Shown here: piece after piece, positions 7,102 through 15,624 of the stretch
How the letters are laid out: the number at the start of each line of letters is the position of its first letter
Position numbering within the stretch: the stretch's first letter is position 1
NCBI GenBank assembly: GCA_041396585.1
Contig: JAWKYG010000014.1
Coordinates: forward strand, 1 to 64,000
Source: JAUIAI01 sp041396585
GTDB taxonomy: Bacteria; Pseudomonadota; Gammaproteobacteria; Burkholderiales; Burkholderiaceae_E
Direction: 5' to 3'
Length of the DNA: 64,000 nt
Notes under the pieces: generated by a model
Told to the model about the DNA's origin: nothing
Database searches by the model: none
What the model saw: only the letters and a program-made list of their open reading frames with translations
Translations under genes and position numbers: made by a program

Positions 7102-9408
7102 TCAGCGACCGAACACGAACACGGGACTGCTCCAGGCCTGGAAACCGTCTTCGGTGATCACACTCACCCAGAGCGGATTGTCCTGGCCGGCCGCGAGCGG
7201 GATGTCCACCGATGCACGCATCTCGCGAACCCCGTGATCCTCGGGCAGGCGGAACACCTTCAGGCGCCGCGCCAGGCCGCCGGCCTCCAGTACCCGATCT
7301 TCCAGCCCGATCGACGCCAACGCCTCCTGCAACGCGCCGTGATTGCAGGCCAGATCGAGCATCGCACCGGGTTGCTCGTCGAGCCAGACGTCGAAGCCAC
7401 CGAAATTGCCGGTGGTGATCGCGTCCCACTCGATGGTGTCGGCCGAGCTCTGCTCCAGCCGACGTTCGAGATTCCAGGCGTTGATTCGTGCCATCCGGCG
7501 GATCCGCGCGCCGCGAAAATGCGCGCGTCCGCGCCAGTCGGACTGGCGCCCGCGGCCGCGATACTCGGCACCGCTCCAGACCACCCGGATCCGAGAGCCA
7601 AGCTCGCCCTCGCCGTATGGGCGAAGCGTGCGAATCACGTCGGTGCCGTTACGCACCTCGATGCGCTCTATCGGGGCGCCGGCGGCCACCTCCAGGCTGA
7701 GCCGGCAACGCTCGCCGTCATAGTGCACGATGTCGCCCATCATCGCCTGATCGACCATGCGCCGGCCGGTGTCGGGATAGATCGCCGGGTCCTCGTCGTA
7801 GCACTGCGCCGGCGCATCGAAGGCCACCCGCACATCGAGATGCAGTCGGCAACCCGTGGTGCCATAGTGGTGCCGGCGCCGCAGGCTGTCGAACAGGCCG
7901 TCGCGGGTCAGTTCGGGTGCCAGAAAACAGGTCAGGCCGCCATAGGCGCCGAAGGTCGCGGCCCCCGGATAGCTGGCGCCCGGCCGCCCCTTGTGGCCAT
8001 CACTGTTGCAGACCACGCCGCAGCGGTGACCGAGCGCAAAGCCGTCTGTCAGCAGCCATTCGAAGGTACCCCAGGCCGAATGGATCTCCATCGATTTTTC
8101 GATCCGCCCGTCATGGGCATAGGCCGTGTCGGCATAGCGCCCACCGACATGGGCATAGGCCACGCAATCCTCGTCGGCCAGCGCCGTGAACAACTGCCGG
8201 GCGTCGGTGGCATCGGTGTCGATGTCGCTGCGATCCACCAGCAGCGCATGCGAGGAGCGGCGGATCTGCCGCCCTTCGTGGCGGAAGAAGATATTTCGAT
8301 CACCACCCACCGAGGTATTGCCCGACCATTCGTAGCCGGGCAGCGTGACGAAGCGATGATCCTCGTGAAACTGCGCGGTCAGCCGGTTAAGGTGCGACCA
8401 GAATGCATTGTTGACCTGGAAGTCGTTCGCCTGATGGCTGCTGGCATCCAGAAAGGCCATATCGCGGGCAAAGGTGAAGTATTCGAGCGCCGTGCTCACG
8501 CCGATCGATTCGCCGCTCTGGCCGTGCATATCGGCCCAGTATCCGCCATATGCCGAATCGCGGATCACCAGGGGGCCGGCCTCGGCCACGCGCTCGTCGC
8601 CCAGCCAGAGCGCAATGCGCAGACAGGTCGGCGCATCGATGCTCAGGTGCTCGAGCGTGATCGCACGCTGCCCCGGCTCGAAGCGCACATGCTCAGGCAG
8701 GCCCTTGACAGGCACCGATGGCTCCAGACGCAGCACAGCGTTCACCTTGTCGCTCGGATTGCCCCAGGCGTCCTCGCACTTGAGGCCGAGCTGAAAGCCC
8801 TCGCCCGGACGACGCAGGGTCGGCAGGATCGCACGCCAGTGCACGGGCGCCCCCGGAACCACCGAGATCACCGGCGTCTCGGGCAACGGCACATAGTGAC
8901 CTACCGCGCAGACATCGGCCAGAACCTTGAACTCGAAGGCCGACTCGCAGAAAGTCTGCAGCTTCATACCCGGAGATCCGCCGGCCGGATCTCCGAAGAT
9001 GATCGTGATCGTGTCGCCCTCGCGCAGAAAGCCGCCGTGCACGCGTGCCGTCAGGGCCTGGAAGAACGGCCGCTGATGGCCGGTCTTTTCGAAGCTGAGC
9101 GAGATCCGGCTCGCGCCGCTGGTATGCGCACTCACATAGCCATGGCCGCGCGGATCGTTGGTCTGCAGCGCGCCCCAGTCCCCGAAGAAGCGAAACACCA
9201 CCCGGATCGCGCCGGTATCGTCGATGCCATAACGACCCACCGTGTAGGTCAGCGTGAAGGTTTGCGAACTGCGCACCTCGAAGCCGCCTTGCGGATCGAG
9301 CCGCACATGCCCGTAGAGCACGGGATCGGTGCCGGGGTGGGCCTGCGGCCAGACCGCGCCCACCTGGGCGGTGTCGACCGGCGAGGGGGCAAGGCTGCGC
9401 TCGTTCAT
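7102..9408 (-). CDS. DUF3604 family protein
   Basis: A 768-residue protein of the DUF3604 family, related to PHP-type metallo-hydrolases; no reaction is established for most members. Visible family features are ADMHGQSGES, which lies in a metal-site-like position; a tract reading TLPGYEWSG; a CNSDGHKGRPG motif; and GLTCFLAPELTRDGLFDSLRRR. The long reading frame extends upstream to 10095, but that extension overlaps the divergent alcohol dehydrogenase. The ATG at 9408 has CAGGAG seven bases upstream and begins a conserved-looking protein, so I use it. No signal peptide is seen. DUF3604 genes often sit in catabolic clusters for sulfonates, phosphonates or ethers; here it lies beside aldehyde and alcohol dehydrogenases. 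Function left open. Confidence 0.85.
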   Translation of the reverse strand: MNERSLAPSPVDTAQVGAVWPQAHPGTDPVLYGHVRLDPQGGFEVRSSQTFTLTYTVGRYGIDDTGAIRVVFRFFGDWGALQTNDPRGHGYVSAHTSGASRISLSFEKTGHQRPFFQALTARVHGGFLREGDTITIIFGDPAGGSPGMKLQTFCESAFEFKVLADVCAVGHYVPLPETPVISVVPGAPVHWRAILPTLRRPGEGFQLGLKCEDAWGNPSDKVNAVLRLEPSVPVKGLPEHVRFEPGQRAITLEHLSIDAPTCLRIALWLGDERVAEAGPLVIRDSAYGGYWADMHGQSGESIGVSTALEYFTFARDMAFLDASSHQANDFQVNNAFWSHLNRLTAQFHEDHRFVTLPGYEWSGNTSVGGDRNIFFRHEGRQIRRSSHALLVDRSDIDTDATDARQLFTALADEDCVAYAHVGGRYADTAYAHDGRIEKSMEIHSAWGTFEWLLTDGFALGHRCGVVCNSDGHKGRPGASYPGAATFGAYGGLTCFLAPELTRDGLFDSLRRRHHYGTTGCRLHLDVRVAFDAPAQCYDEDPAIYPDTGRRMVDQAMMGDIVHYDGERCRLSLEVAAGAPIERIEVRNGTDVIRTLRPYGEGELGSRIRVVWSGAEYRGRGRQSDWRGRAHFRGARIRRMARINAWNLERRLEQSSADTIEWDAITTGNFGGFDVWLDEQPGAMLDLACNHGALQEALASIGLEDRVLEAGGLARRLKVFRLPEDHGVREMRASVDIPLAAGQDNPLWVSVITEDGFQAWSSPVFVFGR

Positions 9409-9580
9409 CGGGGGCTCCTGTCGTGATTGGGCTGCGCGCATCGCGAGACCCGGGACGCCCGCGCGTCTGGACCGGCTTTGCGTGTCATCTTCGGGAGTAT
9501 GAGACGATTTCGGGATCCATTCGCCGGCGCTGCCAACGGGCCCTGCCGCTGCCATCCTTCGCACGGAACCGAATCGACCA

Positions 9581-10533
9581 TGAAAGCCCTCGTTTACAAG
9601 GCCAAGAACGCGCCGCTCGCCTACGAAGACATCGACCTGCCGGCGCTCTGCGCGGGCGAGGTGCGGGTGGAGCTCAAGGCCGCAGCCCTCAATCATCGCG
9701 ACAACTGGATCACCAAGGGCCTGTACCCGGGCATCCGCGAGAACATCATCCTCGGCTCCGACGGCGCCGGTGTGCTCGAGGGTCGCGAGGTGATTCTCAA
9801 TCCGAATATCGGCTGGGGCGAGAACCAACGCTTCCCGGCGCCGGACTATCACATGCTGGGCATGCCCACGCACGGCACCTTCGCGCAGGCGATCCACGTG
9901 GCCCGCGACCGTGTCCATGACAAGCCGGCGCATCTCAGCATCGAGCAGGCCGCGCTGCCGCTGCCGGCTGACCGCCTTCGCACCGTGCTCTCGCTGCCGC
10001 CTGCAGGCCGGCGAGAAGGTGCTGATCAGCGGCGTCGGTGGGGCGTGGCTTTTGTTCGCCCGCCAGTCGCGACTGCCGCCGGTGCCGAGGTTCATGTCAC
10101 CTCGGGCTCGGCCGAGAAGATCGAACGGGCGAAGGCGCTCGGTGCAGCGGGCGGGGCCAACTACCGTGACGACGGCTGGGCCAGGTCGCTGAAGGCGGCA
10201 AGCGGCGGCTTCGATGTGATCATCGACAGCGCCGGCGGCCCCGGTTTCGCCGATCTCGTGCGCCTCACCCGTCGCGGGGCGCGCATCGGGCTGTATGGCG
10301 GCACGCTGGGCAATTGGCAGAACGTGTCACCACAGACCGTGTTCTTCAATCAGATCGACATCCTCGGCAGCACCATGGGGTCGGATCAGGACTTCACCGA
10401 GATGCTGGCCTTCGTCAACCAGCATCGCATCGAGCCGGTGGTCGATCGCCGCTATGCGCTGGCCGATGGCAACCAAGCCCTTGCCCAGATGGATGCCGGC
10501 AGCCAGTTCGGCAAGATCGTCCTGACCATCTGA
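9581..10533 (+). CDS. Zinc-binding alcohol dehydrogenase, MDR superfamily (frameshifted)
   Basis: An MDR oxidoreductase of about 315 residues. The N-terminal GroES-like domain (ELKAAALNHRDNWITKG) and the C-terminal part of the Rossmann domain (TSGSAEKIERAKALGA, FDVIIDSAGG) are in one frame. The middle, about 9960-10070, is not: the expected QAGEKVLISGVGGG dinucleotide-binding segment is readable only in another frame. The reading frame therefore shifts away and back through several small indels while leaving the overall ORF open. The product as written would lack a working cofactor loop. Start ATG 9581 is family-like (MKALVYKAKNAPL). The next gene begins 14 bp after the stop, so the two are probably co-transcribed. 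Confidence 0.82.
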
Positions 10534-10547
10534 TCACGGAACCCGCG

Positions 10548-11969
10548 ATGAACGAACAAGCCGCCGAGACCACCGTAGCCGCGCTGATCGCGCGCGCGCG
10601 CCTCGCCCAGGGCCGATATGCCTGCTTCGATCAGGCCATGGTCGATCGCTGCGTGCTTGCCGCCGGCTGGGCGATCATGGAGCCGCAGCGCAATCGCGAG
10701 CTCGCGGAGCTCGCGGTGGCCGACACCGGCCTCGGCAATGTGGCCGACAAGATCCTCAAAAATCACCGCAAGACACTCGGTCTGCTGCGTGATCTGGCCG
10801 GCGTGGCCACGGTTGGCGTGATTCGCGATGACCCGCTCACCGGGATCACCGAGATCGCGCGCCCCGTGGGCGTGGTCGCCGCCATCACGCCGTCGACCAA
10901 TCCCGGCGCCACGCCGGCCAACAAGATCATCAACGCGCTGAAGTGCCGCAATGCGATCATCCTCGCGCCCTCGCCCAAGGGCTGGAGCACGGCGTCCCGG
11001 CTGGTCGGTTTCATCCATGACGAACTCGAGCGCATCGGCGTCGATCGCGCGCTCGCTCAGGGGCTGGTGCAGTTGCTGCCGGCGCCGGTGACCAAGGCCA
11101 GCACACATGCGCTGATCCGCCAGGCCGACCTGATCGTGGCCACGGGATCCCAGGCCAATATTCGTGCCGCCTATTCCAGCGGCACGCCCGCCTTTGGTGT
11201 CGGCGCCGGCAATGTCGCGGCCATCGTCGATGCCAGCGCCGACATCCCCCGGGCCGCCGCGCACATCGCGCGCTCCAAGACCTTCGACAATGCCACCAGT
11301 TGCTCATCGGAGAATTCCCTGGTGATCCTCGAGCCGGCCTATGACGCCATGATCGCGGCATTGTGCGCGCATGGCGCCGTGATGCTCGACGCCGAAGACA
11401 AGGCGCGCCTGCAGGCGGCCATGTGGCCCGACGGGCGCCTGGCAGGAGACCTGATCGCGCGCGCCGCCGGCGAGATCGCCGTGCGGGCCGGGTTGCGCAC
11501 GAAGAGCGCTGACGAGGCCGCATTCCTGATGGTGAAGGAATCCGGCTTCGGGCGCGGGCATCCGTTCTCGGGTGAGAAACTGGCGCCGGTGCTCGCTGTC
11601 TATCGCGCGCGCGATTTCGACCATGCCATCGAGATCGTGGCAAACATCTACGGCTATCAGGGTGCCGGTCACTCTGTGGGCCTGCACTCTGCGATCGACG
11701 CCCAGGCACTGAGCCTGGCCGAACGTCTGCCGGTGTCACGCGTGATCGTCAACCAGGCGCATTGCATCGCCACCGGCGGCAGCTTCGACAACGGCCTGCC
11801 GTTCTCATTGTCGATGGGCTGTGGCACCTGGGGCGGCAACAGCTTTTCCGAGAACATGCATTACCGCCATTACCTGAACATCAGCCGGATCGCCCGCGTC
11901 ATCCCCGCCCGCGAGCCTGGCGAGCAGGAGATCTTCGGCGCCTATTTCGATGCCCATGGGCGTGGCTGA
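10548..11969 (+). CDS. CoA-acylating aldehyde dehydrogenase (SauS/EutE/AdhE-N family)
   Basis: Interconverts an aldehyde and its acyl-CoA with NAD(P) and CoA. The 473-residue protein has the acylating-ALDH layout: an N-terminal helical region, a PSTNP motif near residue 118 (the acylating-type nucleotide site), VGAGNVAAIVD near 220, and the catalytic cysteine in NATSCSSEN near 251. Ends with HYLNISRIARVIP, as in acetaldehyde dehydrogenase domains. The ATG at 10548 follows the alcohol dehydrogenase stop by 14 bp. Sulfoacetaldehyde dehydrogenase (SauS) belongs to this branch and is encoded next to a sulfoacetate-CoA ligase (SauT); here an AMP-forming ligase follows directly. Acetaldehyde or another small aldehyde is the alternative. 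Confidence 0.85.
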   Translation: MNEQAAETTVAALIARARLAQGRYACFDQAMVDRCVLAAGWAIMEPQRNRELAELAVADTGLGNVADKILKNHRKTLGLLRDLAGVATVGVIRDDPLTGITEIARPVGVVAAITPSTNPGATPANKIINALKCRNAIILAPSPKGWSTASRLVGFIHDELERIGVDRALAQGLVQLLPAPVTKASTHALIRQADLIVATGSQANIRAAYSSGTPAFGVGAGNVAAIVDASADIPRAAAHIARSKTFDNATSCSSENSLVILEPAYDAMIAALCAHGAVMLDAEDKARLQAAMWPDGRLAGDLIARAAGEIAVRAGLRTKSADEAAFLMVKESGFGRGHPFSGEKLAPVLAVYRARDFDHAIEIVANIYGYQGAGHSVGLHSAIDAQALSLAERLPVSRVIVNQAHCIATGGSFDNGLPFSLSMGCGTWGGNSFSENMHYRHYLNISRIARVIPAREPGEQEIFGAYFDAHGRG

Positions 11970-11973
11970 AGCG

Positions 11974-12054
11974 GGGCTCCCAATGGCTGGGACGGAAGGA
12001 GGGCTCCCAATGGGCGGGGCGGAAAGAGGGCTCCCAATGGGCGGGGCGGAAGCG
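11974..12054. repeat. 27-bp tandem repeat (three copies)
   Basis: Three consecutive 27-bp units start at 11974, 12001 and 12028, each opening with GGGCTCCCAATGG. Copies 2 and 3 are nearly identical; copy 1 has a few substitutions. The block starts 5 bp after the stop codon of the acylating aldehyde dehydrogenase and fills most of the gap before the ligase. The period is a multiple of three, so it leaves all frames open, but I see no start signal to suggest translation. Confidence 0.9.
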
Positions 12055-12116
12055 GTCCCACCGATGGGTGCCCGCATGCGCCGGGCCGGCCGCCCTGCCG
12101 GGTCGGAAGCCGGCCG

Positions 12117-13631
12117 ATGATCGCCGCCGACATCCGCGCGGCGCTCAGCGATCCCGCGAGCGCTGGCCATGACTGGTTGATCGCACCGGAAACAGGCCGA
12201 AGGCTTCGCTTTGGCGAGCTGCACCGGTTCGCGATGTGCCTTGATCAGATGCTCGCCGCCCGGGCTGTGGGCCGTGGTGCGATCGTCGCCACGCTGCTGC
12301 CCAACGGGCTGTCCGCGAGCGCGTTGTTCATTGCGGTGATGGCGGGCGGGCGCGTGATCGCGCCACTCAGTCTGCTTGCGCAGCCCAGCCAGCTGGCCTA
12401 CGTACTCGGACACTGCGACCCGGCGATCGTGTTCACCACCGCCGAGCATGCACAGGCGCTGCATAGGGCGCTGGCCGACGATCGGCCGCAGCGGATCGTG
12501 GTCATCGATCCCGATGGCCTCGACGGTGGCCCGTGGGCGCATGATGATCACCAGGACGACCGTTTCGTCGGCGATACCCCGGCCGGTCACGAAGCCGCGC
12601 TGCTCATGTACACCTCCGGGACCACCGGTGTCCCCAAGGGGGTGGCACTGACGCACGGGAATCTGCTGCACGCGGCCCGCGCCGTGGCCGGCTGGCACGG
12701 CCTGGGGCCCACGGACAGGGCCCTGTCGGCACTGCCGCTCTATCACATCAATGGCCAGGTGATCGGCACCCTGACCCCCTTGCTCTCGGGCGGCTCGCTG
12801 GTCGCGCCGCGCCGATTCTCGGTCAGCAGCTGGTGGCAGGCGGCGCTCGAGCACGGCTGTACCTGGCTGAATATGGTGCCCACGATCATCGCCTACCTGC
12901 TCAACGAGGCCGATCGCGCACCGACCAGCCTGCCCGCGATCCGCTTCGGGCGCTCGGCCTCGGCCCCCCTGCCCCCGGATCAGCAACGCGCGTTCGAGCG
13001 CCGCTTCGGGTTTCCGATCATCGAGGCCATGGGGATGACCGAGACCGCCTCGGTGGTGTTCTGCAATCCGATGGATCCCTTGCAACGCCGCATCGGCAGC
13101 CCCGGTCTGCCGCTCGGAACCGAGGTCAAAGTGGTGGATTCGCACGGGCAGCCCGTGGCCCCGCTGCAGACCGGTGAATTCTGGCTGCGCGGCCCTGCAG
13201 TGATGGGTGGCTACTATCGCGATCCCGAACGCAGCGCCGAGGCGCTGACCGACGACGGCTGGCTGCGCAGCGGCGATCTCGGCCATCTCGATGCCGACGG
13301 TTTCGCGTACATCACGGGGCGCCTGAAGGAACTGATCATCAAGGGCGGCGAGAATATCGCGCCGCGCGAGATCGACGAGGCGCTCTTGCGCCATCCGCAG
13401 ATTCTCGAGGCCGCGGCTGTGGGCATCCCGGACCCGGCCTATGGCCAGCAGATTCTCGCGGCGATCGTGCCCAAGCCCGGCTGTACGCCCGACCTTGAAG
13501 AACTACGCGCCTTTTGCGAGCATGAACTGGGCCGCTACAAGACGCCGGCCCGCTTCATGGTGCTGGCCGAACTGCCCAAGGGGCCTTCCGGCAAGGTTCA
13601 GCGCCTCAGGCTGCTCGATGCCATGTCCTGA
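12117..13631 (+). CDS. AMP-forming acyl-CoA synthetase (possible SauT-like sulfoacetate-CoA ligase)
   Basis: Activates a carboxylic acid to its CoA thioester through an acyl-adenylate. The 504-residue protein carries the P-loop YTSGTTGVPKG near residue 165, GMTETASVVF near 303, the hinge region SGDLGHLDADGFAYITGR near 385 and the C-terminal catalytic lysine in PSGKVQRLRL near 492. All ANL-family core motifs are intact. GGAAG lies 8-9 bases before the ATG at 12117. Position next to an acylating aldehyde dehydrogenase and near a TRAP importer matches the logic of sulfoacetate catabolism (acid to acyl-CoA to aldehyde), but oxalate-CoA ligase-like and other small-acid ligases are close relatives. 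Substrate uncertain. Confidence 0.85.
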   Translation: MIAADIRAALSDPASAGHDWLIAPETGRRLRFGELHRFAMCLDQMLAARAVGRGAIVATLLPNGLSASALFIAVMAGGRVIAPLSLLAQPSQLAYVLGHCDPAIVFTTAEHAQALHRALADDRPQRIVVIDPDGLDGGPWAHDDHQDDRFVGDTPAGHEAALLMYTSGTTGVPKGVALTHGNLLHAARAVAGWHGLGPTDRALSALPLYHINGQVIGTLTPLLSGGSLVAPRRFSVSSWWQAALEHGCTWLNMVPTIIAYLLNEADRAPTSLPAIRFGRSASAPLPPDQQRAFERRFGFPIIEAMGMTETASVVFCNPMDPLQRRIGSPGLPLGTEVKVVDSHGQPVAPLQTGEFWLRGPAVMGGYYRDPERSAEALTDDGWLRSGDLGHLDADGFAYITGRLKELIIKGGENIAPREIDEALLRHPQILEAAAVGIPDPAYGQQILAAIVPKPGCTPDLEELRAFCEHELGRYKTPARFMVLAELPKGPSGKVQRLRLLDAMS

Positions 13632-13657
13632 GCGGGCCGCCCGTGCGGGCGGCGCTC
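13630..13657. terminator. Bidirectional hairpin between convergent genes
   Basis: Arms GAGCGGGCCGCCCG and CGGGCGGCGCTC form a strong GC hairpin with a TG loop. It overlaps the ligase stop region and the stop codon of the convergent TRAP gene, a compact arrangement that can end transcription from both sides. Confidence 0.65.
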
Positions 13658-14978
13658 AATGCAACCAGCGCAGCAGGAACAGCGTGATCGCCGGGAACAT
13701 CATGAGAATGATGGTGCGCACCACATCCGAGATCACGAAGGGCAGCACGCCCTTGTAGGTTTCGGTGATCGGGGTCTGCGGATCCATCGCGTTGATCACG
13801 AACAGATTCATGCCCACCGGCGGCGTGATCAGGCCGACCTCGACCACGATCAACACCAGAATGCCGAACCAGATCGCGGTCTCTTCCGGCGTCAGGCCGA
13901 AATCGAGCGCCGAAATGATCGGAAAGAAGATCGGTACCGTCAGCAGGATCATCGACAGGCTGTCCATCACGCAGCCAAAGACCAGGTAGAGCACCAGGAT
14001 CACGCTGAGCACCACCCACGGACTGAACCCAGCCTCGACGATCTGCGTGGACAGCTCCTGCGGCACCTGGCTGAGCGCCAGAAACGCGTTGTAGAAGCCG
14101 GCACCCAGCACGATCAGGAAGATCATCGCGCTGCTGCCGGCCGTCACCAGGAACGAATCGATCAGCCTGGCACGTGTCAGCCCGCCACTGGCCCAGGCGA
14201 TGATTCCGGTCCCGGCCGCGCCGATGGCTGCGGCCTCGGTGGGCGTGAACCAGCCGAGATAGATCCCGCCCACCACCAGCAGGAACACGAGGAGTACGGG
14301 CCAGACCGAGACCAGGGCGGCCATCCGCTCACGGATGGGAACCCGCTCGCGCAAGGTCTCGTGACCGTGCTGCAGCCGCACCACGAGCGAGATCGTGATC
14401 ATGTAGCCGATCGCAGCCAGGATTCCGGGCACGAACGCGGCCAGAAACAGCTTGGCGATGTTCTGCTCGGTGAGGATCGCATAGATGACCAGCACCACCG
14501 AGGGCGGGATCAGGATACCGAGCGTTCCCCCGGCCGCCAGCGTGGCGGTGGCCAGGCCGCCGCTGTAGCCATAGCGTTTGAGTTCGGGCAGCGCCGCCTG
14601 ACTCATGGTTGCTGCCGTGGCCAGCGACGAACCGCAAATCGCGCCAAAGCCGGCGCAGGCGCCCACGGCGGCCATCGCCACGCCGCCACGCCGATGGCCG
14701 AGCCAGGTTTCGGCCGCCTTGAACAAGGCCTGCGACATCCCGCCCAGGGTGGCGAACTGCCCCATCAGCAGGAACAACGGCACGATCGACAGCGAGTAAT
14801 TGGAGAAGGTGGAGTAGGTTTCGGTCTTCAGACGGGCCAGGACCACGGCCGAGCCACCCGTGATCAGCGCGGTGCCGCCCAGACCGATCACCAGCATCGC
14901 CAGGCCGATCGGCATGCGCAGGAAGATCAGCAACATCAACAGGGGGAACGACCAGACCCCGATCTCGAAAGGACTCAT
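13656..14978 (-). CDS. TRAP transporter large permease subunit (DctM family)
   Basis: The 12-TM membrane subunit that moves an organic acid inward using a sodium gradient. At 440 residues it is full length. Family signatures include FLRMPIGLAMLVIG near residue 18, GAICGSSLATAATM near 115, GGTLGILIPPS near 150 and GLITPPVGMNLFVIN near 390. Its ATG overlaps the stop of the small permease gene by 4 bp, so translation is coupled. Ligand identity comes from the binding protein and is not evident. The nearby ligase/aldehyde dehydrogenase genes on the other strand suggest a C2-C4 acid or sulfonate. Confidence 0.95.
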   Translation of the reverse strand: MSPFEIGVWSFPLLMLLIFLRMPIGLAMLVIGLGGTALITGGSAVVLARLKTETYSTFSNYSLSIVPLFLLMGQFATLGGMSQALFKAAETWLGHRRGGVAMAAVGACAGFGAICGSSLATAATMSQAALPELKRYGYSGGLATATLAAGGTLGILIPPSVVLVIYAILTEQNIAKLFLAAFVPGILAAIGYMITISLVVRLQHGHETLRERVPIRERMAALVSVWPVLLVFLLVVGGIYLGWFTPTEAAAIGAAGTGIIAWASGGLTRARLIDSFLVTAGSSAMIFLIVLGAGFYNAFLALSQVPQELSTQIVEAGFSPWVVLSVILVLYLVFGCVMDSLSMILLTVPIFFPIISALDFGLTPEETAIWFGILVLIVVEVGLITPPVGMNLFVINAMDPQTPITETYKGVLPFVISDVVRTIILMMFPAITLFLLRWLH

Positions 14979-15553
14979 GCGTGATGCCGGTTATCGGGGA
15001 GCAACAGCGCGCGGCCACTGGTCAGTTCGCGCAGCCGGACCGCAACGACATATAGCGCGACCAGCGTGGCGATCGAGGCGGCAAAGGCACAGGCCGCGTA
15101 GCCCCACCAGGTGGGAAACTGCAGCAGAAAGGTGGTCTCGCCATAGCGATGCTTGTCCATCGCGCCCAGGATCGTGCGCCACGAAATCAGCGCCAGTGCC
15201 AGGCAGAGAACGATTTCCCAGATCAGGACAAGCAGACGGTTGAGACTGTCGGGAAGGCGCGAGGTGAACAAATCCACCGTCGCATGCGCGCCGCGTAGTT
15301 CGCACCAGGGGAAGAACGCCAGGATCGCGAAGGCCATGCCGGCCTCGACGATCTCGAAGTCACCAGGCACCGGCCCGAAGCGCTCCAGCCAGGCAGCCAC
15401 GGCCGGCAGCGCGGCGATGACCGAATCGGTGTTTGCCAGCGTGTTGGCCGTGCGGCCGAGCACGCTCACACAGGTGATGACGATCAGCGCGAGCAGTACC
15501 AGCCCGCCGGCAAGAGCCATGAGACGGCCCAAGCCCCAGATGAACGACCTCAT
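14975..15553 (-). CDS. TRAP transporter small permease subunit (DctQ family)
   Basis: A 192-residue, four-helix membrane protein that pairs with the large permease. Hydrophobic segments lie near residues 12-30, 70-88, 105-125 and 150-170. The family-type FFPWCELRGAHATVDLF motif (third residue region near 78-94) is present. It has a long loop after TM1 (residues 30-65) compared with minimal DctQ proteins. It overlaps the large permease gene by 4 bp and follows the binding-protein gene by 71 bp, completing a standard P-Q-M operon. Confidence 0.93.
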   Translation of the reverse strand: MRSFIWGLGRLMALAGGLVLLALIVITCVSVLGRTANTLANTDSVIAALPAVAAWLERFGPVPGDFEIVEAGMAFAILAFFPWCELRGAHATVDLFTSRLPDSLNRLLVLIWEIVLCLALALISWRTILGAMDKHRYGETTFLLQFPTWWGYAACAFAASIATLVALYVVAVRLRELTSGRALLLPDNRHHA

Positions 15554-15624
15554 GCTCCGCCCCCCGACGGAGTCGCTCCGCAGCCGCCATGGGGCGACCC
15601 GGGGCGACTCGGACTACGACGACC

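Noticed and set aside
5623..9426. A 1267-codon open frame on the plus strand
   Set aside because: It lies antisense to the aldehyde dehydrogenase and DUF3604 genes, both of which have strong protein-family features. The translation is His/Arg/Gly-rich without any domain, a known effect of high-GC codon bias.
9409..10095. N-terminal extension of the DUF3604 frame to 10095
   Set aside because: It overlaps the divergent alcohol dehydrogenase for 500 bp and carries no family similarity; the ATG at 9408 has a good ribosome site.
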